The notes below the pieces were generated by a model that did no database searches, was not told where the DNA came from, and saw only the letters and a list, made by a program, of their open reading frames with translations. The position numbers were made by a program, and so were the translations under genes. 64,000 bases of DNA. Origin: Xanthocytophaga flava. GTDB taxonomy: Bacteria; Bacteroidota; Bacteroidia; Cytophagales; 172606-1. Below are positions 45,621 to 54,655 of the stretch, in pieces. The DNA is taken from NCBI GenBank assembly GCA_030068525.1, contig JASJOS010000007.1:372001-436000 (forward strand), read 5' to 3'. Numbering within the stretch: position 1 is the stretch's first letter; each line of letters begins with the position of its first letter.

Positions 45621-46505
45621 CTATACTTTTTTGAATATATAAATCAAGCTGGAATAGTTGTCGTTGTTCTTCTTTGCCCAGGAATTTGATTTTAACCCCC
45701 TCGATACCGCTTCCGCATAGTTTATTTTTCCATCTCTGTACTTAGTACTCAACATTGAAATATAAAAAGCATCAACATACATTGGCTTTACTTCTGCAAT
45801 TTTAAAGCCAAACTTCTCTATTAATTGCGTAAGCGTTTTTGGTGCGAAATGATATAAATGTCTTGGAACATCGTATGCTGCCCAATACTGATTATAATAC
45901 TTAGCATCATAAGACTCAGAATTGGGAACAGCTATAACGAGTTTGCCATCTGAAGAAAGATTCCTTCGTAGTTTATCCAGTGTCTCGCTTAGTAAATGTA
46001 CGTGCTCCAATACATGCCACATCGTAATGATATCAAATTGTTCATCCGAATAAGCTGTTAAGAAATCTGGTTCAATCATTAATTGATTATTTGAACCCGC
46101 AATTGCCCGTGCATTACTGTCTGGTTCTGTTCCTTTCACTTGCCATCCTGCTGAACTACATGTTTGCAAAAAAGCACCCGTACCACATCCTATATCTAAT
46201 AATGTGCCTTTAGTGTGGAGGCTATTTATGAGCTTTAATTTATTCTTGAGTGTATAATTTCTGACTATTTGATAGACCTTATTAATTAATCCTTTATTTG
46301 TATTGCTGTGTGATATATAGTCTTCTGACTGATAGAATGCACCAATTTCATGAGTAGCTGGACGGGGATTTGTGAACTTAAAGCCACAACTCTCACAGCG
46401 TACAATTTGAAACTCTTGTTTACTAACTGTATAATCTTTGCAAACTAAAAAGTGTTTAAATACTAATGTGTTGCATACGGGGCAACTTTTCAAATTTTCA
46501 GGCAT
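45621..46505 (-). CDS. SAM-dependent methyltransferase with N-terminal zinc ribbon
   Basis: A 294-residue protein. The N-terminal zinc ribbon has two CxxC pairs: 'SCPVCNTLVFKHFLVC' and 'VRCESCGFKFTNPRP'. A class I methyltransferase domain follows, with 'LLDIGCGTGAFLQTCSSAGW' (SAM loop, shown only in part), 'VKGTEPDSNARAIA' and 'ITMWHVLEHVHLLSETL'. The ribbon-plus-methyltransferase layout is common in Bacteroidota sugar or lipid methyltransferases. The substrate is unknown. It lies 98 bases upstream of the Ig-like lipoprotein gene, on the same strand, which may make them a unit. Confidence 0.88.
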   Translation of the reverse strand: MPENLKSCPVCNTLVFKHFLVCKDYTVSKQEFQIVRCESCGFKFTNPRPATHEIGAFYQSEDYISHSNTNKGLINKVYQIVRNYTLKNKLKLINSLHTKGTLLDIGCGTGAFLQTCSSAGWQVKGTEPDSNARAIAGSNNQLMIEPDFLTAYSDEQFDIITMWHVLEHVHLLSETLDKLRRNLSSDGKLVIAVPNSESYDAKYYNQYWAAYDVPRHLYHFAPKTLTQLIEKFGFKIAEVKPMYVDAFYISMLSTKYRDGKINYAEAVSRGLKSNSWAKKNNDNYSSLIYIFKKV

Positions 46506-47864
46506 GGAGATAGTATTGAGATTCTTACATTTATGGCTCCAAAGTTAGTAAATAGAAGGCTTAAAAAATAAGAATGTGTATTTGATATGGGATTTTATAC
46601 AAATGGAATACGTAGCCTTTTGCCATTATTCAGGAAAAAGGCTACAAAATGATTTTCTGTACCGTACCTAAATTGATAATATCTACTGTAGGATTGTACA
46701 TCCTTGGATATATGATGGCGCACTTGCTGAACATTCTATTACTTGCTCTTTTATAAACTAGGAAACTTTATGTAGTTGTTCCGGAACAGAGTACTTATTT
46801 TATTCTGCTTTTTGGGGAAATGGGATATGTTGATGGTGAGTATTTCTTTGTAGATATCCACATTGTTATTGTGCAAAGGGCACCTGTTTAATACTGTAAT
46901 TTAACGAAGACCTACAGGGAATTCTTTATTTAAAATTATATCTTTCTAAAGACAGAAGCCTGTATTCTTTTTTCCGTTCTGTATATATTTACTCCCTTTA
47001 TTCCTTAAAGGGACATTGCTCGATCCTTTACTATCCTTCTGAAAGAAACTTTTGACAGAGCTGTGCTTGTTTTTTTGAAAAGATTTTCTCCACTCGAAGC
47101 GGCTGTCGGCTTTGTCACATCTGTCCCGCATTAGTTCACCACCTTAAGGCATGGGTATCAGGTTCCTATTAGGAAGACTGAAAGATAGTGGAATTGTGAT
47201 CCTTCTAGAGAACAAAAGACAGGAGTTCTTTCTGGAGGATATAGAGAAAAAGTATGCGAAAGTAGAGGCGAGTGAAAGGGAGTTCTTTAAAAGTATGATA
47301 ATGATGAGTGTCCTTTTTAGGAGCGTTGGCTTGGATTTTTAGTACAGAAAAGATTTATCTCCTAACAAGTATATAGCGAAGCATTGGACATACACTTCTG
47401 CAAACGCCAGACCCTTTGCCTTTTTATTTTAATAAGTGTCTTAATGTCTTTTCTTAAAGCTCTCAGAATTAAAAACGTAGGGGACAGGAAATAGTATGAG
47501 GTTGAATATAGTGGGGTGGGGGAGTAGTTGAATAAAGGATGATAGACTTATGTCGAATTCTTGGGTAGTCTATCTTCTATTTTTGGCACAGTTGGTATAG
47601 GTATTATTGGATAGATTTTGGGTAAGCTATATGATGAGTTCGGTCTTTCTTGAGAATGCAATAGGTACTTTAAGCCGATCTCAAAGATCGATTTTTCTAT
47701 TTTATGCTTCTACTGATACCAATATTTCCTATATCTTACCATATATAATTTACCTGTTCTGACTCAATCAACTTTTTTTTCTGTTTATTGCATATCTATA
47801 ATAAGCATATTTAGTGATCATAAATCTTATTATTCTTTGTTTGTGGAAAGAAATTCTAACATAC
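46506..47864. other. 1.36-kb gene-poor stretch with degenerate repeat copy B
   Basis: No credible gene was found. Frames at 46946-47131 (-) and 47151-47342 (+) overlap the repeat copy and lack family resemblance. A hairpin (gtagcctttt, 46612-46621, with aaaaggctac, 46636-46645) lies about 110 bases upstream of the methyltransferase start. Confidence 0.5.
47005..47285. repeat. degenerate ~270-bp element, copy B
   Basis: This is the partner of 43255-43520. It shares the blocks listed there, including the 19-mer gagaaaaagtatgcgaaag at 47244-47262. Read in frame, its end gives 'QEFFLEDIEKKYAKVEASERE', a longer version of copy A's tail, which suggests both once encoded part of the same protein. 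Confidence 0.55.
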
Positions 47865-47898
47865 AAAAACAGGCGAGATACATATCCCGCCTGTTTTT
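47865..47898 (-). terminator. hairpin terminator of mnmG
   Basis: aaaaacaggcg (47865-47875) pairs with cgcctgttttt (47888-47898). It lies 10 bases after the mnmG stop; a T-run follows on the minus strand. Confidence 0.85.
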
Positions 47899-47907
47899 TA
47901 CTCTACT

Positions 47908-49770
47908 TTATCTGCCCATATAAACCATCAATATAGATACATCTGAAGGAGATACTCCACTAATTCGGGAGGCTTGGCCTAGGGTCATTGGTCGTATCTT
48001 TTTTAATTTCTCCCTGCCTTCTTTTGATATTGCCTGCACACGATCATAATCAAAGTTTTCATTTATTTTATAGTTCTCTAACTCTGATAACTTATCTGCT
48101 ACTTTCTGTTCCTTATCAATATAGCTTTCATATTTGACTGCAATTTCTGCTTGTTCTTGCATCTCTATATCATACTGATCAAGATAGATTGCAAGATCTT
48201 TGTCCAGCGACTTTAACCTATCAATCGTGATCTCTGGTCGTTTTAACAGATTATATAAAGAGCTTTTTTCCCGAATAGTGGCTGTTCCAAGATTCTCTAG
48301 TTCTCCGTTTATTTCTTCTGGTGCAAACTTCTTCAACTTCAAATCATTTAGCAGTCTGGCTGCTTCTGATCTTTTGTGTTTCATTCTCTCTAACCGTACT
48401 TCAGATGCCAGCCCAAGATTAAAACCTGCTTCTGTTAAGCGGAGATCTGCATTATCTTGTCTCAGTAGTATTCTATATTCTGCCCGTGAGGTAAACATTC
48501 TGTAAGGCTCATCCGTACCTTTATTAACAAGATCATCAATTAGTACGCCTATGTATGCTTCTGATCTCTTTAGTATGAATGGTGCTTTATCATGTATTTT
48601 ATTATGCGCATTGATACCTGCCATTAATCCCTGGCAGGCGGCCTCTTCATATCCGGTTGTTCCATTTATCTGACCTGCAAAGAAAAGATTCTTGATGAGT
48701 TTGGTTTCCATTGATAACTCCAGCTGAGTTGGGGGGAAGTAGTCATACTCTATTGCATACCCCGGACGAAACATCCGCACGTTTTCGAATCCTGGAATTT
48801 TTAATAGTGCCTTGTATTGTACCTCTTCAGGGAGAGATGTGGAAAAGCCATTCACATATACCTCTACCGTATTCCATCCTTCAGGTTCTACAAAAATCTG
48901 ATGACGATCTTTATCTGCAAATCTGTTTATTTTGTCTTCCACAGATGGACAGTAGCGAGGTCCCAATCCTTTGATTCTTCCTGCAAACATTGGTGACTTG
49001 TCAAATCCGGTTCTAAGTATCTCATGCACCTCTTCATTGGTATACGTCATCCAGCAACTACGTTGTTTTGCCAGTGGTTGTGTATTCGTATAGGAGAATT
49101 TACTTGGATTTTCGTCTCCTGGTTGCTCTTCCATGACTTCATAGTTCAGGCTTCTTCCATCTACTCGGGGTGGTGTTCCCGTTTTCATTCTACCTGCCTC
49201 AAAGCCTAATTCTATTAATTGTTCTGTTATGCCTGTTGCTGCTTTTTCAGCTGTTCGTCCACCTCCAAAGTTTTTCTCTCCAATATGTATCTTTCCATTC
49301 AGAAATGTTCCATTTGTCAATACTACTGCTTTGGACTCTATTTCTAATCCCATTGATGTTCTTACTCCACATACTACTCCATTTTTTATCAGCAGACCGC
49401 TTACCATTTCTTGCCAAAAATCTACATTAGGTATTTGTTCTAATGCCAGACGCCATTCTTCAGCAAACCGCATTCTATCACTCTGTGCTCTTGGGCTCCA
49501 CATTGCAGCTCCTTTGGATCGGTTAAGCATTCTGAACTGTATCATGCTTTTGTCTGTGATGATTCCTGACATTCCGCCCAATGCGTCCACTTCTCTTACT
49601 ATCTGCCCTTTTGCTACTCCACCCATTGCTGGATTACAAGACATTTGTGCAATTGTATGCATGTTCATCGTTACGAGCAATACTTTTGAGCCCATGTTTG
49701 CTGCCGCTGCTGCTGCTTCACACCCTGCGTGCCCTGCTCCAACTACTATTATATCATATTTTGGAAACAT
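47908..49770 (-). CDS. mnmG: tRNA uridine-5-carboxymethylaminomethyl modification enzyme MnmG (GidA)
   Basis: A 620-residue flavoenzyme that, with MnmE, builds the cmnm5 modification at U34 of several tRNAs. FAD-binding motif '[19 protein letters not shown]' (9-27) begins it. Then come '[22 protein letters not shown]', cut to '[19 protein letters not shown]' as the MnmG hallmark; '[15 protein letters not shown]'; '[12 protein letters not shown]' and '[17 protein letters not shown]'. The C-terminal helical domain binds MnmE and tRNA. Length is typical. The gene (gidA) is often near oriC, which agrees with the DnaA-box cluster 8 kb away and the parS-like pair just upstream of the gene's start. 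Confidence 0.98.
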   Translation of the reverse strand: MFPKYDIIVVGAGHAGCEAAAAAANMGSKVLLVTMNMHTIAQMSCNPAMGGVAKGQIVREVDALGGMSGIITDKSMIQFRMLNRSKGAAMWSPRAQSDRMRFAEEWRLALEQIPNVDFWQEMVSGLLIKNGVVCGVRTSMGLEIESKAVVLTNGTFLNGKIHIGEKNFGGGRTAEKAATGITEQLIELGFEAGRMKTGTPPRVDGRSLNYEVMEEQPGDENPSKFSYTNTQPLAKQRSCWMTYTNEEVHEILRTGFDKSPMFAGRIKGLGPRYCPSVEDKINRFADKDRHQIFVEPEGWNTVEVYVNGFSTSLPEEVQYKALLKIPGFENVRMFRPGYAIEYDYFPPTQLELSMETKLIKNLFFAGQINGTTGYEEAACQGLMAGINAHNKIHDKAPFILKRSEAYIGVLIDDLVNKGTDEPYRMFTSRAEYRILLRQDNADLRLTEAGFNLGLASEVRLERMKHKRSEAARLLNDLKLKKFAPEEINGELENLGTATIREKSSLYNLLKRPEITIDRLKSLDKDLAIYLDQYDIEMQEQAEIAVKYESYIDKEQKVADKLSELENYKINENFDYDRVQAISKEGREKLKKIRPMTLGQASRISGVSPSDVSILMVYMGR

Positions 49771-49844
49771 ATATTTGTTTTAATATCGTTTTAATAGTCT
49801 TTTTTATTTATCTTCTTTTTTTGATTTACTCTGTCTTGTGAAAA

Positions 49845-49860
49845 CATTCCACGTGAAACA
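49845..49860 (-). promoter_or_regulatory. parS-like ParB-binding site, left copy
   Basis: cattccacgtgaaaca matches 14 of 16 bases of the parS consensus TGTTTCACGTGGAACA (in complement), including the central CACGTG. It is the left arm of a 23-bp perfect inverted repeat (49841-49863 with 49888-49910). Confidence 0.7.
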
Positions 49861-49890
49861 TTAATGTTTAATCTTGTGAAATAAATCTAA

Positions 49891-49906
49891 TGTTTCACGT
49901 GGAATG
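49891..49906 (+). promoter_or_regulatory. parS-like ParB-binding site, right copy
   Basis: tgtttcacgtggaatg matches 14 of 16 bases of the parS consensus. It overlaps the stop codon of ybeY (49895-49897) and is the right arm of the 23-bp inverted repeat. Confidence 0.7.
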
Positions 49907-50332
49907 TTTTATTGAAAGAATATGTAAGTAGTAAGATTCTTTATCTCTCATCTGTTCTTTCTCCTCTGGGGTGTGATCCATATATCCACAGAGATGAAGG
50001 ACGCCATGAATCATTACCCGATATAACTCTTGTGAAAATTTGGTGTTAAACGTATCTGCATTTTCTTTAACTCTGTCAATACTTATAAATATATCTCCTT
50101 CAATTGTTGAGGGATCTTCTGACTGCTCGAAAGTAATGATGTCGGTAAAGTAATCGTGATCCAGATATTGCTTATTGATAGATAGTAAGTAATTGTCCGA
50201 ACAAAATATAAAGTTTAAGAGTTCAAGTTGATAGCCTTCATCTAGGATAACTTGTTTTATCCAAGCAGTTAGAGATCTTTTTTGAGTGATCTGAAATGTT
50301 GTGTCTTCAGTGAAGTAAGAAATCGATGCCAT
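49895..50332 (-). CDS. ybeY: endoribonuclease YbeY (16S rRNA maturation)
   Basis: A 145-residue single-domain metalloprotein that processes the 3' end of 16S rRNA and takes part in ribosome quality control. The zinc-binding motif reads 'HGVLHLCGYMDH' (109-120): H109, H113 and H120. The usual motif has five residues between the second and third histidine, here six. 'YFTDIITFEQ' (61-70) and 'IEGDIFISIDRV' are the other conserved blocks. Its last codons and stop form part of the right parS-like site. It lies 125 bases upstream of mnmG on the same strand, the inverted repeat between them. Confidence 0.93.
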   Translation of the reverse strand: MASISYFTEDTTFQITQKRSLTAWIKQVILDEGYQLELLNFIFCSDNYLLSINKQYLDHDYFTDIITFEQSEDPSTIEGDIFISIDRVKENADTFNTKFSQELYRVMIHGVLHLCGYMDHTPEEKEQMRDKESYYLHILSIKHST

Positions 50333-50401
50333 AATGAATTATTAATTCCAAGGCAAAGATACATAGAAAAGAGGGAGTACCTTAAAAGGACGTGAAAGAA
50401 A

Positions 50402-50423
50402 AAAGCCTCTAAAAAGAGGCTTT
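50402..50423 (-). terminator. hairpin terminator of the RsbW-like gene
   Basis: aaagcctct (50402-50410) pairs with agaggcttt (50415-50423), 4-base loop. On the minus strand, it is followed by T-run. Confidence 0.8.
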
Positions 50424-50444
50424 AATAGAAAGAAATTTATTATC

Positions 50445-50846
50445 TCAATTGAAATAAAAAATAAGCTCAACCTCTCTGCCTTCGTTCCTGAAATGGACTT
50501 CATCAGATAAATGACGCATCAAAAATATTCCTCTACCTCCGATCTTCTCAAGGCTATCAGGTGCAGTTGGATCAGGAAGGTGATTATGATCAAACCCTGA
50601 TCCTTGATCTTCTACAATAAAACGAACGGAATTTTCTTCCAGATGCATCTGCAAGGATACATTCTTTGTAGGGTCTTCATTGTTGCCATGCTTTATAGCA
50701 TTATTGACAGTTTCGGTAACAGCAATGAGAATGTTTCCATAGATATCGTCATCGAGTTTATAGATTTCCTTGGCATTGTCAATAAAACTTTCAATGATAC
50801 GAATGTTTTCTACCATCGAAGGTATCTGAATAGTAATAGATTCCAT
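50445..50846 (-). CDS. RsbW-like anti-sigma/serine kinase ATPase (HATPase_c_2)
   Basis: About 133 residues from the ATG at 50846; in-frame ATGs at 50897 and 50990 give longer forms, but the extensions are unlike the family. ATP-binding boxes are visible: N-box 'ETVNNAIKHGN', G1 'EDQGSGFDHNHLPDP' and G2 'IGGRGIFLMRHL'. In Firmicutes, such kinases bind a sigma factor or phosphorylate an anti-anti-sigma factor; in Bacteroidota they are widespread and often unlinked to their partners. No STAS or sigma gene lies next to it here. A hairpin terminator follows. Confidence 0.82.
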   Translation of the reverse strand: MESITIQIPSMVENIRIIESFIDNAKEIYKLDDDIYGNILIAVTETVNNAIKHGNNEDPTKNVSLQMHLEENSVRFIVEDQGSGFDHNHLPDPTAPDSLEKIGGRGIFLMRHLSDEVHFRNEGREVELIFYFN

Positions 50847-51090
50847 GAAAGAAGATAGTCCTGATACAGTATCAAATTTATGAGGCTGAGCTTTCATCTC
50901 CAAATGTGTTAGGCCATTTTTTATATATACGTACGTAAATTCTGGGCGAAAAGTTGTAATAGATGGATAGATTTTAATCTTATAGATCATTTAGCATAAG
51001 AGAAGCTCTATGAGTTACTATACCTATAATAAGGTATATACTTTTTAATAAGGAAGTGTAACCATTATTAGCAAGCTATAATACTGGCAT

Positions 51091-51128
51091 AAAATAAAAG
51101 CTCTCATTCAAATGAGAGCTTTTATTTT
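51091..51128 (-). terminator. 18-bp-stem terminator of the DUF4175 gene
   Basis: 51091-51108 pairs perfectly with 51111-51128, with a 2-base spacer forming the loop centre. It touches the stop codon of the DUF4175 gene at 51127. Confidence 0.85.
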
Positions 51129-54100
51129 ATTTTGTTGAATCACCAAGTTTTTTGAAGTATTCATCAACTTCTTTTCTATAATACGGTGACAGGGCAGGGG
51201 GGATGGTTTTTAGTAACTCAATTTGTTTTTCTTTATTCTTGATGTATTGTTCAAAAGCAGGTGGAACGGAAGGTTTCACATCTTTGGCTTGCTCTGCTTT
51301 TCGTTGCTCATCTTCATCTCTTTCCCGTTGCGATTTTTCAGCTTCCAATAAACGGGTTACTATATCCTGATTTCTTTTGAGCATGTCTTGTGATAGATTT
51401 TTATTAACCAAGTCTTTCTCTGTTTCTTCCATTTTCTTTAAGAGATCCTCCATGCCTCCTGGTTTTTCTCCTTTTTCATTTCGGCTCTTTTCCATTTGCT
51501 GCAATGCTTTTCGGATCATCTCTTGTTGTGCTGCCATCTTTGCTAATTCTTCAGAGAGTTGTCTGCCTGACTTTCCACCTTGTTTAAGATCTTGTATTTG
51601 CTTATTTAATTGTTGCTGCAATTCACTCATGCCAGGCTGAGGCTTTTTGTTAGGCTTGGGTTTGCCTTTTCCTGCTTTGGCATTTTTCATCTGTTCTTGC
51701 ATTTGTTTCAACGCATCGTTTAGCATCAATGCCAGATTATTCATGGATGTCATGGCAAGTTGTTGTTGGCCAGTAGCAAGGCTTAAACGTCTTTCTTTTA
51801 TACCTCTTGTACTTTCATCCATGTGTTGTTTCATCTCCGTAACTTCACGTGTTACAAAGGATTCTAGCTGGAACACCCGTTTTGCAAGAGAATACAGACT
51901 ATCTTCTATAATTTTAGCATCATCCTTTAACTTCAATTGTTCCTGAGCCAGTTTAGGAAACCTTGGATCTGAAAGATTTACATTGCGGAAGTCTTTCATG
52001 AGTTTTTCCTGGTCAAATGACAATGTGATCAGATTCTCCAAAATGTCTCTTAAATCATCCAGATTTTCCTGATTCTGCTCCATCTCCATACCTCCCTGCA
52101 TTTGTTCCATTTCTTTTGCCATCTGCTCCATTTTTTGTGCTGCATCTTTCTGGTTTTGGGAGGCTTTCTTATTTTGGTTGTTCTGGAGTTGATCTAAACT
52201 TTGTTTTTGCTTTTCTGATATATCTTTCTCTTTTTGACCATCCTGATCCATTTGCTCAAGACCGGTAGGTTGTTCAAGTTCTTTATCCATTTCTTTTAAC
52301 TCTTCAAGATTTTGCTTTTGTTCTTCAAATTTCTCGTTGAGGTCTTGTTGTTTCTTCTCTAATTCTTTTTGCTCTTTTTGTTGAGAATCGTTAGTATTGT
52401 TGTTTTTGGTATCTTCTGTCTTCTCCGCCAGTTTCTGTTGTTCCTTAGCTAATTCTTTTAAATCATTTATCTGCTTGTCGATCTTTTGTTCAAACTGTAA
52501 TTGTTTAAACATCTCCAGTGCTCTCTCTATTTCTTTCTCCAATGTGTTTTCCTTCTGGCTCAGTTTATCAAGCAGGTTGAAATTATTTTTATTTGTTTCC
52601 AGTAGCTTTTCTAATTCTTCATAAAGCTTTTTGGTTTCCTCATCCAACAGATTGTTCATTAGCTTCTGTAGTTGATCCATTTTTTCCATTAATTGAGGAT
52701 TTGTTTCCGAGAAACGGTTTTGTTGTTGGTTCAGACTTTTCATCTGCTCCTGAAGTTTCTCCAATTCCGCATTTAATTCTTGTCTTTTCTTTAGTACTTC
52801 TTCAATTTGTTTTTTATCCTGAAAATCCAGTTGTTTCTTCGTCTTTAACCTATCCTCTAATGTATTAATCTCTTTCTTTAAGCGGGATGCTTTTGTTAAT
52901 GCACTACTGATTTTTGAACTGGTTTGTTTAGAGAGTTGCTCCTGATTATCTTCCAGTTGTTTATCATTTGGAATAGCAAAGGTAAATACCTGCGATTTTG
53001 CTGCTTTAGGACCATTTACACCATCATTATCCCATACTTGTACATAGTATTGTATTTTGTCTCCTGGAGCTAATTGTAGCTTTTCCAAAGACCATTGGTG
53101 ATAATAGTTCTGAATAGTTTGATTGGCCTGAAGATTTAATGGGATCGTTCCTGTGTGTTGTGATTTATTTTCTTCATCTGCAGGAATAACACTATAGACA
53201 ATAGCAAGTTTGGAGAATCCATAATCATCCGCAATATTTCCTCCAAAAACAAGATAATTGAATAGAGTAGTATCTTTAAAGCTCTCTAGTGTAATTTTAG
53301 GGTACTGATCTGGTATTACATCCAGAAAGTAATTAATATCTTCTTTATTGAAACCAAAACGATTTTTAAGTTTAACCTGATAATTTTCTGATTTGGTTGC
53401 TTTTGTAGAGAATAAGAATGTCTCTTCTGATGGTTGCTCGGCAACCGTTGGATTAGATGCATTGCCAAATGTAACAAGCAAACTATCTGTATCTGCTGAT
53501 TTGAATTCCCATTGTATCTGAGTGCCTTCTGGTACTAATAAATTTCCTACATTATTTAATATTTCGTCTGTACGTTTCAGATAGGTAGGGTACTTTAGTT
53601 TTGCTGAAAATATCTCAAGGCTTGGACGAGGGATTAAATGAACTTCATAACCATTCGATTGAAAATCTGCAGCCTCAAAATGAAAGTCAAAAGCCTTCTG
53701 TATTTTATTGAATGTAAACGAGAAGTTTCTGGCATCAATAGCTGTCATCTTCTGTTTACGCCCATTTGTATATAGATAAACAGTTTCTGGTAATGAGTTT
53801 CCTTCCAGATGAAGTGTAACAGTTAGATCTTCATTTTTGAAAACATCCAGGTTTTTGTTCTTCAGTTCAAATGAGAATGGGGCTTCTGGTAAGTATACTT
53901 TCCGGAAGTTGACTATTCTTTGAGAACTATCTGTAAAGAACTTAGGAAAACGTGCAAGGATCAATAATATAATGAGGGCAGGAGGGACTATATAGCGTAA
54001 ATATCTACGATTCTGGCTGATATCCACTGCATCTGTGAATGGGATAAGGCTAAGTTGTTGAGTCCGCTGATCAATACTTGCCAGCAATAATTGATTTTGA

Positions 54101-54450
54101 GATGTGCTTAAACTTTGAAGTTGAATAGTATTGAGGAGCTTATCATCGATATTGGTAAAGTATTTACCAATTTGACGGGCTGCTTCTTCGTTGGATATTG
54201 GCTTACTTATGTTGTTGAGTTTTAAAACAGGATCAATGATATATTGATATAATACGTATCCTGTTATTCCTAAAAATGTAAATAGTAATCCTGCTCTCAT
54301 TATCGGATTAAAACGGCCGAAGAATTCTGCCGTATTTACAATCAGATAAGTCGTCAGTATGAGTGATCCTCCAAGTAGTAATCCTCTGATCAAAAGATTA
54401 CGATAATATTTTTTCTTGTAAGCTGTCAGCTTTTGCAAAAGGATATTCAT
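51127..54450 (-). CDS. DUF4175 family membrane/coiled-coil protein
   Basis: A 1,107-residue protein. Two membrane segments near the N-terminus ('LLIRGLLLGGSLILTTYLIV' and 'MRAGLLFTFLGITGYVLYQYI') are followed by a third at about 150-165 ('YIVPPALIILLILARF'). Then come beta-rich domains ('FSFELKNKNLDVFKNEDLTVTL') and a very long glutamine/lysine/glutamate-rich coiled coil (about 480-1060), with repeats such as 'EQMAKEMEQMQGGMEMEQNQ'. This layout is DUF4175, a large Bacteroidota and alphaproteobacterial family of unknown function, perhaps an envelope-spanning tether. Length is typical (about 1,100). Confidence 0.9.
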   Translation of the reverse strand: MNILLQKLTAYKKKYYRNLLIRGLLLGGSLILTTYLIVNTAEFFGRFNPIMRAGLLFTFLGITGYVLYQYIIDPVLKLNNISKPISNEEAARQIGKYFTNIDDKLLNTIQLQSLSTSQNQLLLASIDQRTQQLSLIPFTDAVDISQNRRYLRYIVPPALIILLILARFPKFFTDSSQRIVNFRKVYLPEAPFSFELKNKNLDVFKNEDLTVTLHLEGNSLPETVYLYTNGRKQKMTAIDARNFSFTFNKIQKAFDFHFEAADFQSNGYEVHLIPRPSLEIFSAKLKYPTYLKRTDEILNNVGNLLVPEGTQIQWEFKSADTDSLLVTFGNASNPTVAEQPSEETFLFSTKATKSENYQVKLKNRFGFNKEDINYFLDVIPDQYPKITLESFKDTTLFNYLVFGGNIADDYGFSKLAIVYSVIPADEENKSQHTGTIPLNLQANQTIQNYYHQWSLEKLQLAPGDKIQYYVQVWDNDGVNGPKAAKSQVFTFAIPNDKQLEDNQEQLSKQTSSKISSALTKASRLKKEINTLEDRLKTKKQLDFQDKKQIEEVLKKRQELNAELEKLQEQMKSLNQQQNRFSETNPQLMEKMDQLQKLMNNLLDEETKKLYEELEKLLETNKNNFNLLDKLSQKENTLEKEIERALEMFKQLQFEQKIDKQINDLKELAKEQQKLAEKTEDTKNNNTNDSQQKEQKELEKKQQDLNEKFEEQKQNLEELKEMDKELEQPTGLEQMDQDGQKEKDISEKQKQSLDQLQNNQNKKASQNQKDAAQKMEQMAKEMEQMQGGMEMEQNQENLDDLRDILENLITLSFDQEKLMKDFRNVNLSDPRFPKLAQEQLKLKDDAKIIEDSLYSLAKRVFQLESFVTREVTEMKQHMDESTRGIKERRLSLATGQQQLAMTSMNNLALMLNDALKQMQEQMKNAKAGKGKPKPNKKPQPGMSELQQQLNKQIQDLKQGGKSGRQLSEELAKMAAQQEMIRKALQQMEKSRNEKGEKPGGMEDLLKKMEETEKDLVNKNLSQDMLKRNQDIVTRLLEAEKSQRERDEDEQRKAEQAKDVKPSVPPAFEQYIKNKEKQIELLKTIPPALSPYYRKEVDEYFKKLGDSTK

Positions 54451-54588
54451 AGCTTCTTGTATAATATAGGATTAGGAAGATTTTTCAGCGTAGATACATT
54501 TAGTTTTAACTATAAATACTTTCAATTTTAGTCATATCTACTAAAATAACGAACAAAGAGAAAAGGTAGTTTTTTTGGGCAAAAAAAA

Positions 54589-54635
54589 CAAGAGAAATAA
54601 AAGCATTACAAACTGTAATGCTTTTATTTCTCTTG
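54589..54635 (-). terminator. 22-bp-stem terminator of the peptide-binding lipoprotein gene
   Basis: 54589-54610 pairs perfectly with 54614-54635 around a 3-base loop, followed on the minus strand by a T-run. It lies 20 bases past the stop of the next gene upstream. Confidence 0.9.
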
Positions 54636-54655
54636 TGAAAAAAGAATAAGAGAGC

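Noticed and set aside
47151-47342. 63-residue plus-strand frame in the gene-poor stretch
   Set aside because: It overlaps the degenerate repeat copy B; its tail is shared with copy A where the frame breaks, so it is more likely a remnant than a working gene.
49229-49783. 184-residue plus-strand frame opposite mnmG
   Set aside because: It lies fully inside the strongly supported mnmG gene and shows shadow-type composition.
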